Origin: an uncultured Ruminococcus sp. | Lineage (GTDB): Bacteria; Bacillota; Clostridia; Oscillospirales; Acutalibacteraceae | Reading direction: 5' to 3' | NCBI GenBank assembly: GCA_902773045.1 | Contig: CACYDE010000212.1 | Coordinates: 1-8,064, forward strand | Length of the DNA: 8,064 nucleotides | In this document: in pieces, positions 6,287-8,064 of the stretch | Numbering within the stretch: the stretch's first letter is position 1 | Layout of the letters: the number at the start of each line of letters is the position of its first letter | Made by a program: the position numbers and the translations under genes | Notes under the pieces: generated by a model | Database searches by the model: none | What the model was told of the DNA's origin: nothing | Seen by the model: the letters and a program-made list of their open reading frames with translations, nothing else

Positions 6287-7417
6287 TTACTTTCCGAAAA
6301 AGCCTTTTATATTTTCGATAACATAGTCAATATCTTTATCGGTAAGACCATAATACATAGGAAGGCGAAGCAAACGTTCGCTCTCCTTTGTTGTGTATTT
6401 ATCTTCTCCGTGGAATCTGCCGAATTTAAGACCTGCCTCGGCCGAGTGAAGAGGAACATAATGAAATACAGCAGAGATGCCCTTATCTTTAAGGTAAGAA
6501 ATAAGTTCGCTTCTCTGCTCTATGTTACGAACCTTAAGGTAGAACATATGAGCGTTATGACTGCACTCATCGGGAATAAACGGACGCTCTGCAAGCCCCT
6601 CGGCTTCAAGCGGCGCAAAACCGTCGTAATACTTTTTCCACGAAGCAAGTCTGTTTTCGTTTATCTCGGACGCCATCTCAAGCTGTGCATAGAGGTAAGC
6701 TGCGTTCATATCGCTCGGGAGATACGAAGAACCGACCTCTACCCACGTGTATTTGTCGATCTGTCCACGCAGAAAACGGCTTCGGTTCGTTCCTTTTTCG
6801 CGAATGATTTCGGAGCGCTCGTACATTTCGGCATTGTTTACAAGAACGGCTCCGCCCTCACCCATACTGTAATTTTTTGTTTCATGGAACGAATAACAGC
6901 CTACATCTCCTATCGTTCCTAATGCACGTCCTTTGTAATAAGCCATAACGCCCTGTGCAGCGTCTTCTACAACAAGGAGATTATATTTTTTTGCAATTTC
7001 CATAATCTTATCCATTTCACAGCCGACGCCGGCATAATGAACAGGAACGATCGCTTTGGTTTTCGGTGTAATAGCAGCTTCAATCAGATTTTCGTCAATA
7101 TTCATCGTATCGGGCCGAATGTCTACAAAAACAACGACAGCACCTCTCAAAACAAAAGCGTTTGCTGTTGAAACGAACGTGTAGGAAGGCATAATCACTT
7201 CATCGCCCGGCTGAATATTTGTCAGAAGGGAGGCCATTTCAAGAGCATGGCTGCATGAAGTTGTAAGCAGAACCTTGCCGCATCCTGTTTGTTTTTCGAG
7301 CAAATCATGACACTTTTTGGTAAAAGAACCGTCTCCGCAGATCTTTTTTGCCTCAACAGCCTGCTTCATGTAATCGAGTTCCTTTCCAACAAAAGGAGGA
7401 ATATTAAACGGTATCAT
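6287..7417 (-). CDS. wecE: dTDP-4-amino-4,6-dideoxygalactose transaminase (WecE/RffA-like)
   Basis: PLP-dependent DegT/DnrJ/EryC1/StrS sugar aminotransferase. At 376 aa it equals E. coli WecE in length and resembles it along its whole extent: MIPFNIPP at the start, GDEVIMPSYTFVSTANAFVL (71-90), the PLP ring pocket E151-D-A-A-Q155, the Schiff-base lysine K181 in SFHETKNY, REKGTNRSRF, and the late FHGEDKYTTKESERLLRLP. WecE uses glutamate to aminate dTDP-4-keto-6-deoxy-D-glucose at C4, giving dTDP-Fuc4N, so the galacto configuration is the best guess for this product. The gene is first in the operon. Its ATG at 7417 has GGAG ten bases upstream and follows a consensus promoter by about 30 nt. RmlA and RmlB, encoded at the far end, would supply the substrate. 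Formation of the gluco epimer (Qui4N) is the main alternative. Confidence 0.94.
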   Translation of the reverse strand: MIPFNIPPFVGKELDYMKQAVEAKKICGDGSFTKKCHDLLEKQTGCGKVLLTTSCSHALEMASLLTNIQPGDEVIMPSYTFVSTANAFVLRGAVVVFVDIRPDTMNIDENLIEAAITPKTKAIVPVHYAGVGCEMDKIMEIAKKYNLLVVEDAAQGVMAYYKGRALGTIGDVGCYSFHETKNYSMGEGGAVLVNNAEMYERSEIIREKGTNRSRFLRGQIDKYTWVEVGSSYLPSDMNAAYLYAQLEMASEINENRLASWKKYYDGFAPLEAEGLAERPFIPDECSHNAHMFYLKVRNIEQRSELISYLKDKGISAVFHYVPLHSAEAGLKFGRFHGEDKYTTKESERLLRLPMYYGLTDKDIDYVIENIKGFFGK

Positions 7418-7454
7418 TATTCTGCATCTCCATTATATAAAATTTCCGTTTCTA

Positions 7455-7484
7455 ATTATATCATAATAGATTATTTCTTGTCAA
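7455..7484 (-). promoter_or_regulatory. Consensus vegetative promoter of the sugar operon
   Basis: On the minus strand a perfect -35 TTGACA (7484-7479) is followed by an 18-nt spacer and a perfect -10 TATAAT (7460-7455). TGA directly precedes the -10 box, giving an extended -10 as well. The start of transcription should fall near 7448, leaving a leader of about 30 nt before the aminotransferase ATG. Both boxes matching consensus suggests strong, housekeeping-sigma transcription. No clear operator palindrome overlaps it. Confidence 0.85.
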
Positions 7485-7588
7485 TAAATGTGAATGTACA
7501 ACGATTCAAGTTCATTTTATTTCTTTATGGTTAATTCGTCTAATACTGATTTCCGATTAAAAGGATTTTCGAGGATAATTTTCCGGGG

Positions 7589-7617
7589 ACAAGGAAGACG
7601 CCGCAGGAATACTTAAG
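7589..7617 (+). repeat. Intergenic repeat copy A (right flank)
   Basis: Contains the 17-mer CCGCAGGAATACTTAAG at 7601-7617, repeated exactly at 7684-7700. The longer stretch from 7589 also resembles the reverse complement of positions 5-29, sharing CAAGGAAGA and CGCAGGAATACT. It therefore belongs to a small family of repeats on both sides of the operon. The function is unknown. Confidence 0.7.
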
Positions 7618-7683
7618 GAACTACTGATTAAATCGAGCGCCCATATCGCGCCGCCGGATTTTTAGTCAGATTGTACGAAACGA

Positions 7684-7700
7684 CCGCAGGAATACTTAAG
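7684..7700 (+). repeat. Intergenic repeat copy B, exact 17-nt direct repeat of 7601-7617
   Basis: CCGCAGGAATACTTAAG recurs 83 nt after its first copy in the same orientation. Bases beyond the 17-mer diverge. A third, inverted and shorter relative lies at 5-16. Confidence 0.75.
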
Positions 7701-7760
7701 TGACGCTCCAAGAGGGCAAACCCACGGCGAAGACCGATTGGCAAGCGGAACTTATGCATA

Positions 7761-7826
7761 GCTGGCGTACGCCGGCAGCACACCAAGAAGTCAAGCCATA
7801 AGGCGCAGGCTGATTGGATTGTGCTG
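7761..7826. repeat. Clustered inverted repeats, potential structured RNA or element end
   Basis: GGCGTACGCC (7764-7773) is a perfect 10-bp palindrome, extendable to 16 bp with a T-G pair. Next to it, CAGCACA (7776-7782) pairs with TGTGCTG (7820-7826). After a 2-nt bulge, CCAA (7783-7786) pairs with TTGG (7814-7817), and AGCC/GGCT (7794-7797 with 7808-7811) pairs inside. No known RNA family is recognised. Confidence 0.45.
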
Positions 7827-7969
7827 CGCGTATTTCAGGGCGTTTTTGTGTACTGTTTTGGTCAAAAGATCGAGCAGATTCGGTGCATGATCTTTGTGCG
7901 ATGTTGCCTTAAATATACTAATTAGAAAGCAGTATAATAGTATCCCCTCAATCCTCCAGCGTAATAAAA

Positions 7970-8064
7970 ATCGAGTAGGGGAGTTTATAGGCTCCCCCTC
8001 TCACACCACCGTACGTGCCGTTCGGCATACGGCGGTTCGGTTTGATACTGCAATATTTTTTTCA
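7970..8064 (-). mobile_element. Group II intron, 3' end (domains V and VI), truncated by the window edge
   Basis: On the minus strand positions 8038-8005 form a 34-nt hairpin of group II domain V form: an ACCGCCGT/ACGGTGGT lower stem containing one G-U wobble, an upper stem TGCC/GGCA and the usual length. The triad reads CGC, as in class C (IIC) introns such as the Oceanobacillus iheyensis intron, rather than AGC. Domain VI follows: GGGGAG/CTCCCC (7997-7992 with 7983-7978), then TACTCGAT, placing a branch-point A (7976) seven positions from a probable 3' end at 7970. The rest of the intron, including any reverse transcriptase gene, would lie to the right. A TGA at 8064-8062 could end it, but that cannot be confirmed. 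Boundary uncertain by a base or two. Confidence 0.78.
8005..8038 (-). ncRNA. Group II intron domain V catalytic hairpin
   Basis: A 34-nt hairpin running GAACCGCC to GGTGGT on the minus strand, with a two-base bulge region between lower and upper stems and a short GA-rich loop. Length, stem layout and the CGC triad fit the intron's catalytic core. It is part of the larger intron entry. Confidence 0.75.

Larger units (their letters stand above)
7500..7969. other. Non-coding right flank rich in repeats and secondary structure
   Basis: No credible coding frame is seen. The stretch carries the two 17-nt repeats, a TACTGATT motif at 7544-7551 and again near 7622, also found in the left flank near 249-256, a structured block at 7761-7826, and a 25-nt stretch (7889-7913) similar to the loop and right arm of the left-flank hairpin. 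It ends at the group II intron boundary. Confidence 0.6.

Noticed and set aside
6161..6922. Plus-strand open frame of 253 codons
   Set aside because: Antisense to the aminotransferase and acetyltransferase genes, with no recognisable domain. Codons on the opposite strand clearly encode conserved proteins.
529..7417. dTDP-rhamnose biosynthesis operon
   Set aside because: RmlC and RmlD are absent, while an aminotransferase and acetyltransferase are present, so the intermediate is more likely diverted to an amino sugar.
1..8064. CRISPR array, tRNA or rRNA genes
   Set aside because: No regularly spaced repeats, cloverleaf-like segments or rRNA-like sequences were seen. The two 17-nt repeats are only two copies with unequal surroundings.

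Overview
The window reads as chromosomal DNA from a low-to-mid GC Gram-positive anaerobe. Moderately AT-rich codon use, good AGGAGG-type ribosome binding sites, a consensus sigma-A-type promoter and the flavour of the proteins suggest Bacillota, probably class Clostridia and perhaps a Ruminococcus-like Oscillospiraceae. That placement is inference, because no phylogenetic marker gene is present.

Layout. One eight-gene operon, entirely on the minus strand, fills about 529-7417. It starts at a near-perfect TTGACA-N18-TATAAT promoter (7455-7484) and ends at a rho-independent terminator (396-433). In transcription order it encodes a WecE-type sugar aminotransferase, a GNAT N-acetyltransferase, a GtrB/ArnC-type polyprenyl-phosphate glycosyltransferase, two small four-helix EamA/SMR-like membrane proteins of 118 aa each, a multispanning GT-C-like membrane protein, RmlA and RmlB. 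Spacings are short or overlapping, consistent with one transcript. All other long open frames are antisense shadows of these genes.

How the genes fit together. RmlA and RmlB would make dTDP-4-keto-6-deoxy-D-glucose from glucose-1-phosphate. No RmlC or RmlD is present, so the flow goes to the WecE-like enzyme (dTDP-Fuc4N) and then to the acetyltransferase (probably dTDP-Fuc4NAc). The GT2 enzyme would load this sugar on undecaprenyl phosphate, the paired small membrane proteins would flip it, and the GT-C protein would pass it to an unknown acceptor outside the cell. The set parallels the Gram-negative arn operon (ArnB, ArnA formyltransferase, ArnC, ArnE/ArnF, ArnT) and the Gtr three-component systems, with acetylated Fuc4N replacing formylated Ara4N. 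The second small membrane protein has no canonical start codon where its first helix demands one, and the two partners show opposite positive-inside charge patterns.

Flanks. Positions 1-528 hold a second strong leftward promoter with a palindrome over its -10 box, a 17-bp perfect hairpin and the operon terminator. Positions 7500-7969 are non-coding, with repeats related to those in the left flank and a structured stretch at 7761-7826. The right edge (7970-8064) is the 3' end of a group II intron on the minus strand, with domains V and VI recognisable and a CGC triad typical of class C introns.
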